From assembly GCA_014871385.1 (NCBI GenBank), contig CM026426.1, forward strand, positions 70,537,287 through 70,601,286: a stretch of DNA of 64,000 nucleotides, given 5' to 3'. Below the pieces are notes generated by a model. It saw nothing but the letters and a program-made list of their open reading frames with translations, ran no database searches and was not told where the DNA came from. Position 1 is the stretch's first letter, and the number at the start of each line of letters is the position of its first letter. Shown here in pieces: positions 44,757 to 54,984 of the stretch. Origin of the DNA: Ceratodon purpureus. Lineage: Eukaryota; Streptophyta; Bryopsida; Pseudoditrichales; Ditrichaceae. The position numbers and the translations under genes were made by a program.

Positions 44757-45216
44757 TGGTAAAGGGAGGATTTCCCAACTAAATCCTAACCTTCACAATC
44801 CCATCAAAACCCAACAAAACCCAACTAAACTAAGTGCTCCAAACCCTCATAGGATGCTGGAAATGTACAATAGAAGTACAAAAAGAGGTCAAAATTGTAT
44901 AGTATGGGTCAAAACAGCCCCAAAACATGGTACAAGAGTTCCTAACAGCTCTCAAACCCCTATGACTCTACCTACTCTAGTGTAGAATGATCTCCTTAAA
45001 CCCTAAAACTGCCTCTTAAACCCCCTGAAAATTGACAGAAATCATCCTGTCGGCATGTGACAGAGTTCATCCAGTCGATTGTGACAGAGTTCATCCAAGT
45101 CAGCTGTGACAGAGTTTATCCAGTCGACTGGATGACTGTCCGGGACAAGGATGAAAACTGAAAGGAGTCGAAGGGAAACAAAAGGAAAAAGGAGATTGGG
45201 GAATCTCCGGTTAATA
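44757..45216 (-). repeat. 5' LTR of the pol-less element
   Basis: 460 bp, about 90% alike to 38543-39027 by eye, with small differences in the tandem repeat and TG altered to TA at its outer end. Confidence 0.85.
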
Positions 45217-45221
45217 ATTAT

Positions 45222-45727
45222 AGTTCTACATTTTGCTGGATGTTAGATACTGTAGTTTTTTCCTTTTTGTTTTGGGCCTTTTATAGGGAGCACTAGATAG
45301 CGGTACCTCAAGAGCTCATATCTGAGGATAGCTGTAATAAACAGAATGTTGGATTTGGGAGGTATTGGTTATGGTGAGAGGTTTGTTTCTCATTTGACGT
45401 TGGTTTTAGAAGTACTGGTTGGTGTTTAGACAAGTACTAAGAGTAATCAAACAATACCATTGAAAGTACTTTTATGATCTGAAATATTGATTCGCTGCCT
45501 CAAATTATTGCCTGAATTTATAAACTCAATTTAAATTCTTCTCTTTTTTACTGGAGTGTGTAATGTTTGTTGTAGATGAATGCTACTTCCTTAATTGCTC
45601 AACATTTTGCAGTTGGCCTATTTGTAAGTACAATATATCCAAAACATGTGCAAAGACAAAGTCTACAGCCCTACAGACACTAGATAAGCTGATTGACACT
45701 TCAAAAAAAAATCCGTTTGTACGTACA
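45222..45727. other. Intergenic DNA
   Basis: AT-rich, with a repeated gtttctcatttgacgttgg phrase at 45387 and an aataaa word near 45337. No gene is seen. Confidence 0.5.
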
Positions 45728-45922
45728 TTAAGGATAGCCGCATGAAAAATACACTAATTTGCAAATGTGTGTATACTTGAGAAAATCGTGAAGTTCAAGC
45801 AAAATGCCAAAGTCATCTACTCCTACGGGGTGTGCAGGGGGCTTTCGGACTGGAAGTGGTACTGTACCGTCTCTACACTTAGCAGTTTTGCACTTACAAG
45901 TAAATTTAGGCAAATTTGGATC
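45728..45922 (-). pseudogene. Post-SET tail beyond a TAG
   Basis: In the same frame as the last SET exon, DPNLPKFTCKCKTAKCRDG carries the three post-SET cysteines that complete the active-site zinc. It is separated from the SET domain by one TAG where Gln would fit. Without readthrough the enzyme would lack this site. Confidence 0.6.
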
Positions 45923-48767
45923 CTATTTACAAAAATCTGTGCCATAGTCCCATGTTAGTTCCTTTCTAGGATATATAATTCGACTAGCAAAGAATGCCAC
46001 ATGGTAATTCTGGTGAACAACACTCTCTACTGACACTGGAATGTCCACTTGGTTAGAATCTTTACATCTGTAGGACAAAGGCTCACTATCAGGGCACAAC
46101 GGATTGGATTCAAGGTAGGGGCGGCCTATATTTAGATAATGGAATTAGAATCTAACCTGTGGTTCAAAAATCTGGCAACATTTCCAAATCGAGCACTATC
46201 CAAGCACAATGCGTTGTTGTCGTCCAAATCCCGCTCTATGGCCCAATCACCATTGAGTTGCAAGCTATAGGATTGACCCCCATCTACCCCCGAGTTTCTA
46301 AACATTTTCTCAGCATTAGTTAAAATCTCTTCCGTCAATTCAAAAACAAACGCACCTCTAGGTACAAGCTCACATGTCCAAATCCACCATCTTGTAAGGG
46401 CTCTACAAAAAACATCTATTCGATACTTCATCCTCTGCTGAACAATACGATTGCAACAATCATAACGACACCTACACTTAACATTGGACTCTTTAACAAA
46501 TGGACGAGGCACATGACCCTCACAAACTTCATTTCCATTTAGACACCGTGAACCCTTCTTACAGTAGTTAGCATCGCTGGTGTTGAACTGATCAAGAGCC
46601 ATGTCCTCCAAAAGTCCTTTATTGCTGTAGCGGACTCCACCTAGGGACTGCACTTGGCATGCACATGTACCACTTCCACAGAGACATTCCAAGGAACACA
46701 AGCAGTGGTCCTTAGGGCAGAAACTCTCTAGGGTGGTAAGTACCTCGGACTGGTCATAGACCACACTAGAGTTGACATACTGAAAATAATGCATAGCAAT
46801 ATGAGATCGACCAACAAGGATAGGCACCCTCTCGAGCCCATTAGAAAGATCTTCAAGATCATACCAACTGTCAGCCTGGTTGAATCGCATCCCACCAGAC
46901 CACCTTTCCCAAGTCATGATGCAAAAAAAACGTTGTGCAAGAAAATATCCAGCATTGGAGCAACCAACTACCTACTGCACAGGTATTCAAGAACTGAAAA
47001 CATCAAATAATTCATCAAGGAACAAACTTATAAAAAAAAACATCAACGCTAAGGGATAAACGGAACATCTCAATTGTGAACAGTTCTCGTTAGAGGGGCC
47101 TCATAGATGAGGTATGATATATGGAAGTACCTGCACTGCCTAATCATCCAAGCATACTAGTGGACTTGAATATATGATAGAAAAAACCAAAAAAAAACAA
47201 AAATGATGCATAGTAAAAACAGTCCACACTCCAACCTTCATTCTATGTGGCACCTCTCCGTCTCTTTGGTAAGAGAGCGCCACCTACCTTATCACCCTTC
47301 CCCGTCTCCCCCCGTTTAGGCTTAACCTTGGTCGAAGAAGGAGATTCTTCCGATGCTCGCTGGGCCTCCTTCGCAGTGCGTGCTCTAGTCTGCACTAGTC
47401 CCTCTGCAACAATTGGGCTACCACCCCCTCGGGCAATCTCTGTAAGCTCCTTATAGGTCGTCTTCTTAGCCGCGTAGATGTTTTCTGGTGCAATATGATT
47501 CGCTAGTGTTGTGTCATCGGACACGCTTGGACTTGCCATCTTTGCCCTTAGCTTGAAAGGAGACCTAGAACTCTCCAATACCGATTTCGTCCCCTTCGCT
47601 GCGGGTTCCCCCTCCTTTCTGGCAGGCTTCCCTTCTTTTGCTACTCCGGGCTCCCCTTCTTTTGACTCTGGCTCTATTTGCTTTGTTACAGGAGATCCTC
47701 CCTTTGTGGCTGGCTCCCCTTCCTTCCCGCATTGCTCTCCTCCCTTCACATCCGGCTCTCCCCCCCCCCCCTTCGCCACGGGCTCCCCTTCCTTCCCCAC
47801 CTTTGCTTTGCGTCCTCGCAAGCATTGGGATCCTGGTTTTGCTGGGATGCTCTTTCGAGCCTGCGGTGATGACTTCCCTCTCCTTGCCCTTCTCCCCCTC
47901 TTCTACCTACAACTTCCCCTCTTCCCGCTTTTCATTATCCTTCTAAGGCAGTGGACTATGGCCCGCTCCCGAGGCCGGGCTGACTCCTCCCAGTAGGCTG
48001 CCTCCTCCTCCCAAGGGACACCTGGTTACTTCCGCTTGGGTGCAGCCCCATCTTCCCATTAGAGTGCTCCCTCCTCCTCCCATTGGACTGCTTCCTCCTC
48101 CTCCTGTTGGGCTGCTGCCCCCTTCTTCCGCTTGGCTGCTGCCCCCTCCTCTTGCCAATGTATTATCTCCTCCCGTTGCCTCGCCGCCTCCAACCACTGG
48201 GGTCCCGCCTCCTCCCCCTGCATTGCCGGTCTGGTCAACCTTGAACCACTCAATGCCATACAGTGGAGATGGTGTCGTGAGAGTGTCTCTAGGCTGGGCT
48301 GCTAATGCTACCAAGACGGGTTGCTCGGTTTGATCACCGTCGTCACAAGGTCCATCCTCAACATCCTCAACATCCCCCGCCCCCTCCTTGGAATCTGCGC
48401 CGTCCTTGTCATTGGTACCAAAAATAGTAGTGCCATAGCTGGAATGGTCTCTTGACATCTTTATCTCTTCTTCATCGTCCGAAGAATCTTCCCCAGACTC
48501 CAAATCGGGTTCTGATCCCTTCAAAGGATTGCCACCCATCAAGACATCCATCACCACTCCCTCAACCGGCTTCACTTTTCTTCTTTCTCGCCTCTCTTGA
48601 GACTGCGCTGCCTTTGCCATCAAAGTCGCTGCCTCCCTGTATCCCTCACCTTCCCTTGTTGACCAATCTGCCTGACTTGTCTCTCTCTCCACGCCGCGAC
48701 TAAAGTTGCCCAACGCTGAAAGAGGTGGTGCAAACCTCAAGCTGGAGCTTACCATAATACTCAACAT
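45923..48767 (-). CDS. SUV39/SUVR-like histone methyltransferase (pre-SET/SET), possibly non-functional
   Basis: MLSIMVSSSLRFAPP starts at 48767. Exons 48767-47943 and 47821-47243 encode a Gly/Ser-rich acidic then Lys/Glu-rich region whose splicing I cannot define. Exon 46917-46157 encodes the pre-SET domain (DLSNGLERVPI, DHCLCSLECLCGSGTCAC, KESNVKCRCRYDCCNR) and part of SET, ending GNVARFLNH. A donor CAG|GTTAG at 46156, acceptor CCTACAG at 46068, phase 2, joins it to NHRCKDSNQVDIPV, HVAFFASRIIYPRKELTWDYG. A TAG at 45923-45925 cuts it before a post-SET CKCKTAKC, which remains open to 45728. Family members methylate histone H3 Lys9. Departures: ECN is ESN (a zinc ligand Cys lost), and NHSC is NHRC. 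Whether it is functional is doubtful. Confidence 0.7.
46068..46156 (-). other. 89-bp intron in the SET domain
   Basis: On the minus strand, AACCACAG|GTTAGATTC and TTTGTCCTACAG|ATGTAAAG. It splits the codon after Asn-His of the catalytic NH motif in phase 2. Confidence 0.75.
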
Positions 48768-50285
48768 TAGACTTTGTAGACACTACAAGGGATACTGTGT
48801 CCTAATTGACAAAATGTTGATAGAATTTTGTCAATCGTGGTGTCAATTAGGGTACCTTGATTCGGTCACATAGTTGACAGTTTTCTGTCAGTTTGAGTGT
48901 CATCTTGGACAAAATTACACGTAGGATTCATCGTTCGTCAGAATCCTTGCCACTCTGGAATTCCGAGCCATGTCAGCTTGCAGGTTTAACTTGATAATTT
49001 TCTGATTCTTGAGGTAGATTCTGTAAAGTTCAAGGAAGGTTCGTCATTTTGGAAAGATCATTTACATTATCACTTGGTAATTCTTTACGCGCTCTTTCTT
49101 TACTGTGAATATGGTTATTTTAAAATTAGTAAGATTCTCCGAAATTTCGGCTTCAGCCACTTCGCTGTGCACAGGTGTCGATGTCTGCTGTTTGAGTGTG
49201 TTTTAAGATCCAGTAGTTCTAGTTTCCTCTCAATGACGTGTTTTCATTCTGACCAATGACATTCACAGTATATGGATGATGTGGCATTTTAAAAAAAAAA
49301 ACTAATACATAATGAAATGTTACTAGTGTGTTGTGTTCACACTGTTCCAATATTTCAAAGCATTTAGAATTCTGTTTTTCCGGTAGTTCAGTCAGTTATC
49401 TAGATATGTAACAAAAATCAGGTTCTCGATCACTTTGTATGCATGTATTATACTCCCGACAATTATGCCTCCCCTATGTTAAATGAAATCACTTCAACAC
49501 CTGTGAATCATACAAAACATTTCGCATTTTCCAATTGTACTGTTAAAGCTCTTGTGCAACGTAGTATTTAAAGTCTTCCCGAAGATCTTCTTCTTTCCTT
49601 GCAAAATTAATAGACCAGTGTAGGTTTCCAAAAGGAATCACTCTCAGTGTCTTCTCGCCTTCTTCTTAGCGCGCGCTTGTTTTATCACCGGTCGATTGCT
49701 CCCAGGTACAGCGTCAGGCTCTACAATCACTCAAAACACTCGAGCGATGAGGACAGGCTACTGGTCATTTCTGACAAGATTATTGGTTATACCAAAATTC
49801 ACGCAAACACAAACTTTCTCCAACCAAATTCGAAGCGACAATATAACGAGTACGCTTGTAACTACTGGGATACACTGATCCATCTAGACAAGATTTGGCC
49901 ACATCATACGCGTTCAATCCTAAATAATGACCTCCCAGGTCTACAGGTTCTCAAGCATGAATTGATCCGGATACCTCAATTTTCATGGAATCTAATTATT
50001 TGATATATTCTTCTGTAAATGCCTCTTGCAGATAACCCACAACCTGATCCAGAGGGAGGACTACAGATTTCTAATGCTGCGGTACCTTTCGAAGCGTTAT
50101 GTGTAAACTCCTTAGACATTCAAAACTTCATGCCAAATACAACGAAGATCCATAACAGCTAAATCAATGATAGTAAAAAGAAATACTGCTCTCATGTAAA
50201 CGTCATAGTATGAAACGTTATATTCCAGCTCAAATATCCACAGAGCGTTCACAATTAAAAGCTAAAAACGCTCGTAAAAACACAC

Positions 50286-50402
50286 CGGAAAAGGAAAGCA
50301 ATTCGTGACTTCCAAAATGCTTCCAATATCAAGTCCAAGCAGCTGACCAGTCACAAGCGCGGGCATACACTCCTTACAGTGCTTAATAATCTTCAACGCA
50401 AC
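50286..50402 (-). pseudogene. eIF3h: Captured eIF3h exon 2
   Basis: Minus-strand exon of exactly 39 codons: [20 protein letters not shown], then [19 protein letters not shown]. This is the start of the MPN domain of eukaryotic initiation factor 3 subunit h. It is bounded by a TGTGCAG acceptor and a donor GTGTG at 50285. eIF3h is a non-catalytic MPN scaffold subunit of eIF3 in translation re-initiation. The rest of the gene is absent from the element, so this is a capture, not a working gene. Confidence 0.85.
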
Positions 50403-50558
50403 CTGCACAAACCATAACGCCACCATCAAACCCTATCGGAACACTAAACCAATTCCCGAAACCACACAGTCCACACACGCACAAACCACAAAAAAAACCC
50501 CACACATTTAACCAACCACCACCAAATACAAAATCGGCCGATCCACACACCAACATAC

Positions 50559-50645
50559 CAGTCCTTCAATCTGCACCACACGCAACGGCACGACCTCCGC
50601 CTCCACTTCTGCTGCCCACGCGAAGGAACGCAACGGCGCAGCTAT
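50559..50645 (-). pseudogene. eIF3h: Captured eIF3h exon 1
   Basis: 29 codons ending VVPLRVVQIEGL at a canonical donor CTG|GTATGT (phase 0), joining across a 156-bp intron (50403-50558) to exon 2. The plant-type N-terminus AAPLRSFAWAAEVEAE precedes it. The codon at the expected start is ATA, so the start ATG has apparently been lost by a G-to-A change. Confidence 0.75.
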
Positions 50646-51653
50646 CAAACAAACAACCCGGGTCAATCACCAACCATTCAATCAATCCCCCTTCTCACAA
50701 ACGCAAACAAACCATCACGAAACGAAACGCTAATCGACATGTTCTGTCCAAACCCTAGTGACGCTAAAACTCTCAAACAGAGCCAAAATGCACCAAAACG
50801 GAGCGGATTTGGACATAATATGAATTACCAGGAGTTCAAGTATCATCAATGTGCTAATTCATATGTGCATTTGAGTATTTATTTTTAATTCTTTGAAGGA
50901 CATCGACATGTTACATCGGAAATTCTTTCTTCAAGAAGCCAATGTTGTCTTCAAACCACACGGAAAGAATCCGTGAATATAGGAAAATCACTCTCTGAAT
51001 CTTGATTTAGTTAATTTAAGAGAATCTAAGTTACTCCAAAATGGGCATACAAACCACGCACACAACCAATAAGCAAAATAAAAAAAAGATATCTGGGTCA
51101 CACTAATTACTTAGAACTACACTAAATTTTAGAGTAGTCCAGGCTGCGATTGACACATGTGAAATTCTGCGGTGATAGAGTTACTGCAATATGGAATATG
51201 GTGAAAGAGAGAAGGCAAAGTTAGACGACCGTTATTAGCTCTTTCCAGCAGGTAGAAAGAAAAAAGGGAGGAAGGTATAAAAATATATGGGTCCACCTTC
51301 GAAACTTCCCTTCACTTTTCTTGTGTAAACTTATTTTCCGCAAAATGTTTACCAAGTTGTCAAATTTGCTTTCACATCGATATAATTTTCGTGAAGTGAG
51401 CTGAAACTCGAATAGAGTTGGAACGGAAATTTGTGAATTCGTCCATTATAAATCGGAGATCCAAGATTTTCCTAAGATCCGTCGACTTTTTATAGTCCAC
51501 GCTGCAAAGTGCAGCTCTAATTGACACGGACTTGACAGAATTTCAAGATTCTCAGCAGTTGACAGAAACTGCGGTCAAAAATGATCGTTCGTCATCTTGG
51601 ACATTTTCGTGTCATTTTTTTGTCATCTGGACCCCCGTATACTTGTAGTGAGA

Positions 51654-52600
51654 AGTTGTAAACAATGTAGTAAAATACACAAGCACTCTAGGATGTACTA
51701 ATGAACTAGTACTATATCTACCTATAAGAACTAGACTAATGGAGCTTCTGTACCAAGCCGGAGTATTTATTGTACTCCCTAAATTCTATTGGATTAGTGA
51801 CAAACCTAGACGTCTTTTAGTACAAAGCGGATAGAAGACAAGAAATACCTGTTGTAGCTCCGTCAAGTACAGTGCTCACTGCGTACAAGGGAAGTTAGTA
51901 CATTTTCAACCTAGACTTTGGATCTGGAGTACACAAAGTACTTGCTGTAGTTGGTTGCATGTACCTAAATACTTAACACTCTGTACAAAGAGAAAATTGT
52001 AAGACCTACTTTAAACCGAAACGTACTTTGCAATGTACACTAATCTGTGGATCACATCAAAGTACATCCTTGGAATACCCTTTCTTCTAGGCTAGTACAC
52101 TAAGACATCTCGTGGACACATACTCCCCATGACCCCAATTCAACCCTTAACTCTTCCATCGCAGTTTATGTACACATCGTAATTTCTGAGTGCAAGTTTA
52201 GTACTACTAGAGAACTTTGTGTACTCTTCTTAGAAGCCAACCCTGTATCAACCATACATCTAAGGACAAACTACCACAACTCAAAGTTCACTAAGACACT
52301 TGCAGACTCAAACGGACATGATAGGATACACAAGTGCAAGGGAGAAGGTACATTACCAAACTTTCCAATATTTCCTACAGAGTAGTCTACTGGATTTACA
52401 TAGTGTTTCATTACAAAAGTTACACTATGTACCAATAGACAAGGCTAGACTACTCAAACCAGTAACCGAGGCCATATACACATATCTTTGGGGACTGTAG
52501 GCACTTAGAGACCACAAAAGAACTTATAGTCTAGAACACCCTAAACCGCAAAGCATCAGAAAGCAGTGGCGGACTGTGAAGGTTACATTAAATGTCGAAG
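51654..52600. other. GTAC-rich sequence upstream of the SET gene
   Basis: Before the CACTA insertion this lay directly upstream of the SET-gene ATG. It is rich in gtac/gtact words, similar to the intron at 35399-36229, and encodes no recognised gene. It may hold the original promoter of the SET gene. Confidence 0.45.
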
Positions 52601-52609
52601 ATCGAAAGT

Positions 52610-54545
52610 CACGTAACCTTACCATCCAAGGGCATAAGCGCCCTAGCTTGGTCTGTTCTCTCTTGCAGCATTCTTCTTCTCTCCTCAGCCAATCCCAACA
52701 TCAACGCCCTCTCTAGTAGCTCTGCAGATGGCTCCCCCTAACCAAAGCTCCGATGCCAGTATGGATGGGACAACTCTCCGCACCCTTCCGTCACACACTT
52801 GCAACTTCGTACATACAACACCAAAGCACAGTAGGGATGGTACAGATGCTTACAAGAGCTAACAACTATATCATTGAGGAAATAGAAAATTGCACAAGCT
52901 ACAAGGAGTAATTCGAATGAACTTGCTCTCATCGGTGACATCAAACTCTACTGTAGCCGGATCTCCAAGTGCATACACCATTGGCTGGAGGCTCAAATTA
53001 GCACCACTCCTTCCCTGTTTGAGGGCAAATTTCTCTGCTGCAAGAGCATCGAATTGTAACTATCCAGTTTCTAACCCCCTTGTCGGCAACTAGATCTCAG
53101 CCTCTGCGGATTTCAGCTCTTCCCTCGCAGATGCAGCCTTCACATCTTCCCCCGCTAATTGTTCTTGGATTCCCTTGATTTTGATATTCTCCTTATAGAC
53201 GTTGGCCCCTTGCTCCTCTAGTGCCTTGATCAGCGCTACCTTCTGTTCCTCTTGCTTCTTCAGCGTCCCTACACCCCATTCCGACTGTTTGCTCCTCCAA
53301 ACTGCGCCATCAAACCTATGTGCTGCCTTCTTCTTCTCCTCTTGCTTGTGCTTCAGCTTTGAGTGTATCGCTGCCATGAGACCTTCAACAACTCCCTCCA
53401 GCTGTAACGTCCTCCTGCAGACATATTCATGATTCCCTTGCAGACTCAAGCCCACCATCCCCCTCACCATATCGTTGTAGTCTTCCTCCACTCCGAACTA
53501 TTCCGTAAGACCCTGCTCCCTCCCCCTCCTTCCGTCGACCCTGCTCCCTTCCATCGATGCCCTGCTCCATCTTCACCTTAAAACCGCCCTCGACCTTGAT
53601 TCTCCGCCATTCGTTCCCTTGCACGTCAATCCTTCCCTTCTCCTCCAGAGTCCTGGACTCTGCGATCTTCTTGCGGAGCTCATCAAGCTTGACCCGATCT
53701 AGTTGATAGCAATTTCTCTATCGCTTATTTGTTTCCTCTCCAAACGCGCACCAATTGACGCAGCCTCCACCCTCCTCATACTCAAGAGTGACCCCCTCAG
53801 CAAACCACACTATGATGAGGTTGGGGGTCGCTTCTTCTACGTGTTGGTAGAGAATGGGATGCAAGTACTTAACTCTGTCGAAGACCTCAACCTTGTCACA
53901 ATTCTGCTAGCAAAAGCCACTTTGCCCACCATCTCCATACGATTTTCCAAACAATTTCCGCAATGAATCAACGCGAACGGTACTCCTCTGAAAGTGATGC
54001 GGATTTTCTCCTTCATTCTAGAGCCCAAATTCCTCCTCAAAATCCCGTCTCTTCGGCTCTCTTGGTGGCTTCTTCAACCTCGGGATCTCCTCGTCTACAT
54101 CTTCTACGCTGCAGAAAGCTCTCTCAGACCTCCCGACCGACTTTCCCCTCATCTTCGCGCTAGCCTTCGCAACTCCCTCTCCTTGGCCCCTTGCCGTAGC
54201 TCCTCCTTCTCTCTCACATGGCTCCGATGTAGTCGCTGCTCCCCCCTTTGGCGCTACATTGTTGTTGGAGCTGTCGCCTGCTCCACCTCCTTTCACCCCC
54301 GACCTCGCCTTCTTGTGCGCGGACCGCAACTCGCCATGTTCGTCGCAACACTTGCCCTGCCTCCCACTTGCCCTCGCCGAACCGCTTCTCCCGACACAAG
54401 CACTGGCTGCGCTACCATACCTCCCGCTCATGGATTGATCCATGCTAAACCCACCTCTTGGCGCACAATCCTGGCCAACAACTAGAAACTTGTACATAAT
54501 AGCAATGCTGGGGCTCACAGCGAGCGCAATGGCCCCAAAAATCAA
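52610..54545 (-). pseudogene. Coiled-coil / zinc-site protein gene, decayed
   Basis: N-terminal Gly/Arg/Ser-rich region (54545-54018), ITFRGVPFALIHCGNCLENR near 53990, then a coiled coil (53491-53090; HKQEEKKKAAHRF, LKKQEEQKVALIKALEE). The C-terminal part has SLQPMVYALGDPATVEFDV, ITPCSLC, a cysteine/histidine cluster SCKHLYHPYC, CVTEGCGELSHPYWHRSFG, and ends after GEPSAELLERALMLGLAEER at 52610. The cluster resembles the RING-like C-terminus of the hAT RING-type gene in placement, but is a different zinc pattern. Several frames are needed; the TAG at 52738 falls where Trp fits. Introns cannot be separated from frameshifts. Function unknown. Confidence 0.5.
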
Positions 54546-54569
54546 GACTAGTTCCCCTCACCCCACACA

Positions 54570-54662
54570 TCTCTCCCCTCCCCCTACACCGAGCTTCTCC
54601 GCCCACACACCGAGCCTCGTTGCCCACACACCAAGCCTCCCCGCCTACACACCAAGCTCAGA
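54570..54662 (+). repeat. ~20-bp cacaccgagcctcsccgcc minisatellite
   Basis: Four imperfect copies of a 20-21-bp unit (cacacaccgagcctcgttgc) at 54585-54660, inside C-rich sequence upstream of the coiled-coil gene. Confidence 0.65.
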
Positions 54663-54984
54663 CCAACTTTGCAAAACCCTAGAGACTTTGCACAACCTTT
54701 CCCTCACGCGAGGTGCAAGACGATGGTTATCTGTGGTCACCAGTCACCAATGCTAAGAGGATCCGTAGTTTCCGGTGATCACCAGTTGCGTCCATGAGTA
54801 ACCTGGATGGTAACCTCCGGTCAACATTTCATAAACCCTGGATGCGGTATTAAGCCGACACATCACTCACAAAGTTTTGTCCTTCTCTTAGCGCATTCAT
54901 GACATGTAAGTACTATAAAATGTTCTTTTAATTTGATCCCCAAATTCATTAATGATTCATAGCATCCTTTGTCCAGAAAAAAAT

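Larger units (their letters stand above)
38543..45216 (-). mobile_element. 6.7-kb LTR retrotransposon without pol
   Basis: Two LTRs (38543-39027 and 44757-45216) flank a minus-strand gag and protease region. Target duplications atcat (38538-38542) and attat (45217-45221) match at 4 of 5 positions. LTR ends are TG(A)TTAACC and TTTACCA. A primer-binding type TTGGCGACCATGC lies inside the right LTR, and a polypurine tract aaaaggggataa inside the left. No reverse transcriptase, RNase H or integrase is seen, so it must depend on a related element such as that at 27041-34321. The word GTCGGCT is expanded throughout. Confidence 0.85.
48778..51653. mobile_element. 2870-bp CACTA element with target duplication AGA
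   Basis: Element proper 48781-51650. The left end is CACTACAAGGGATAC and the reverse complement of the right end is CACTACAAGTATACG, the En/Spm (CACTA) signature. The 3-bp target duplication AGA flanks it at 48778-48780 and 51651-51653. Subterminal repeats containing ttgacag and gtcatcttggac occur at both ends. No transposase is seen. The interior carries an eIF3h gene fragment and a 118-residue plus-strand frame (49647-50003) of no recognised family. It inserted 11 bp upstream of the ATG of the SET gene. Confidence 0.9.

Noticed and set aside
48767..51653. eIF3h as a functional host gene at this site
   Set aside because: The exons lie inside clean CACTA ends with target duplication, the start codon is ATA and downstream exons are missing.
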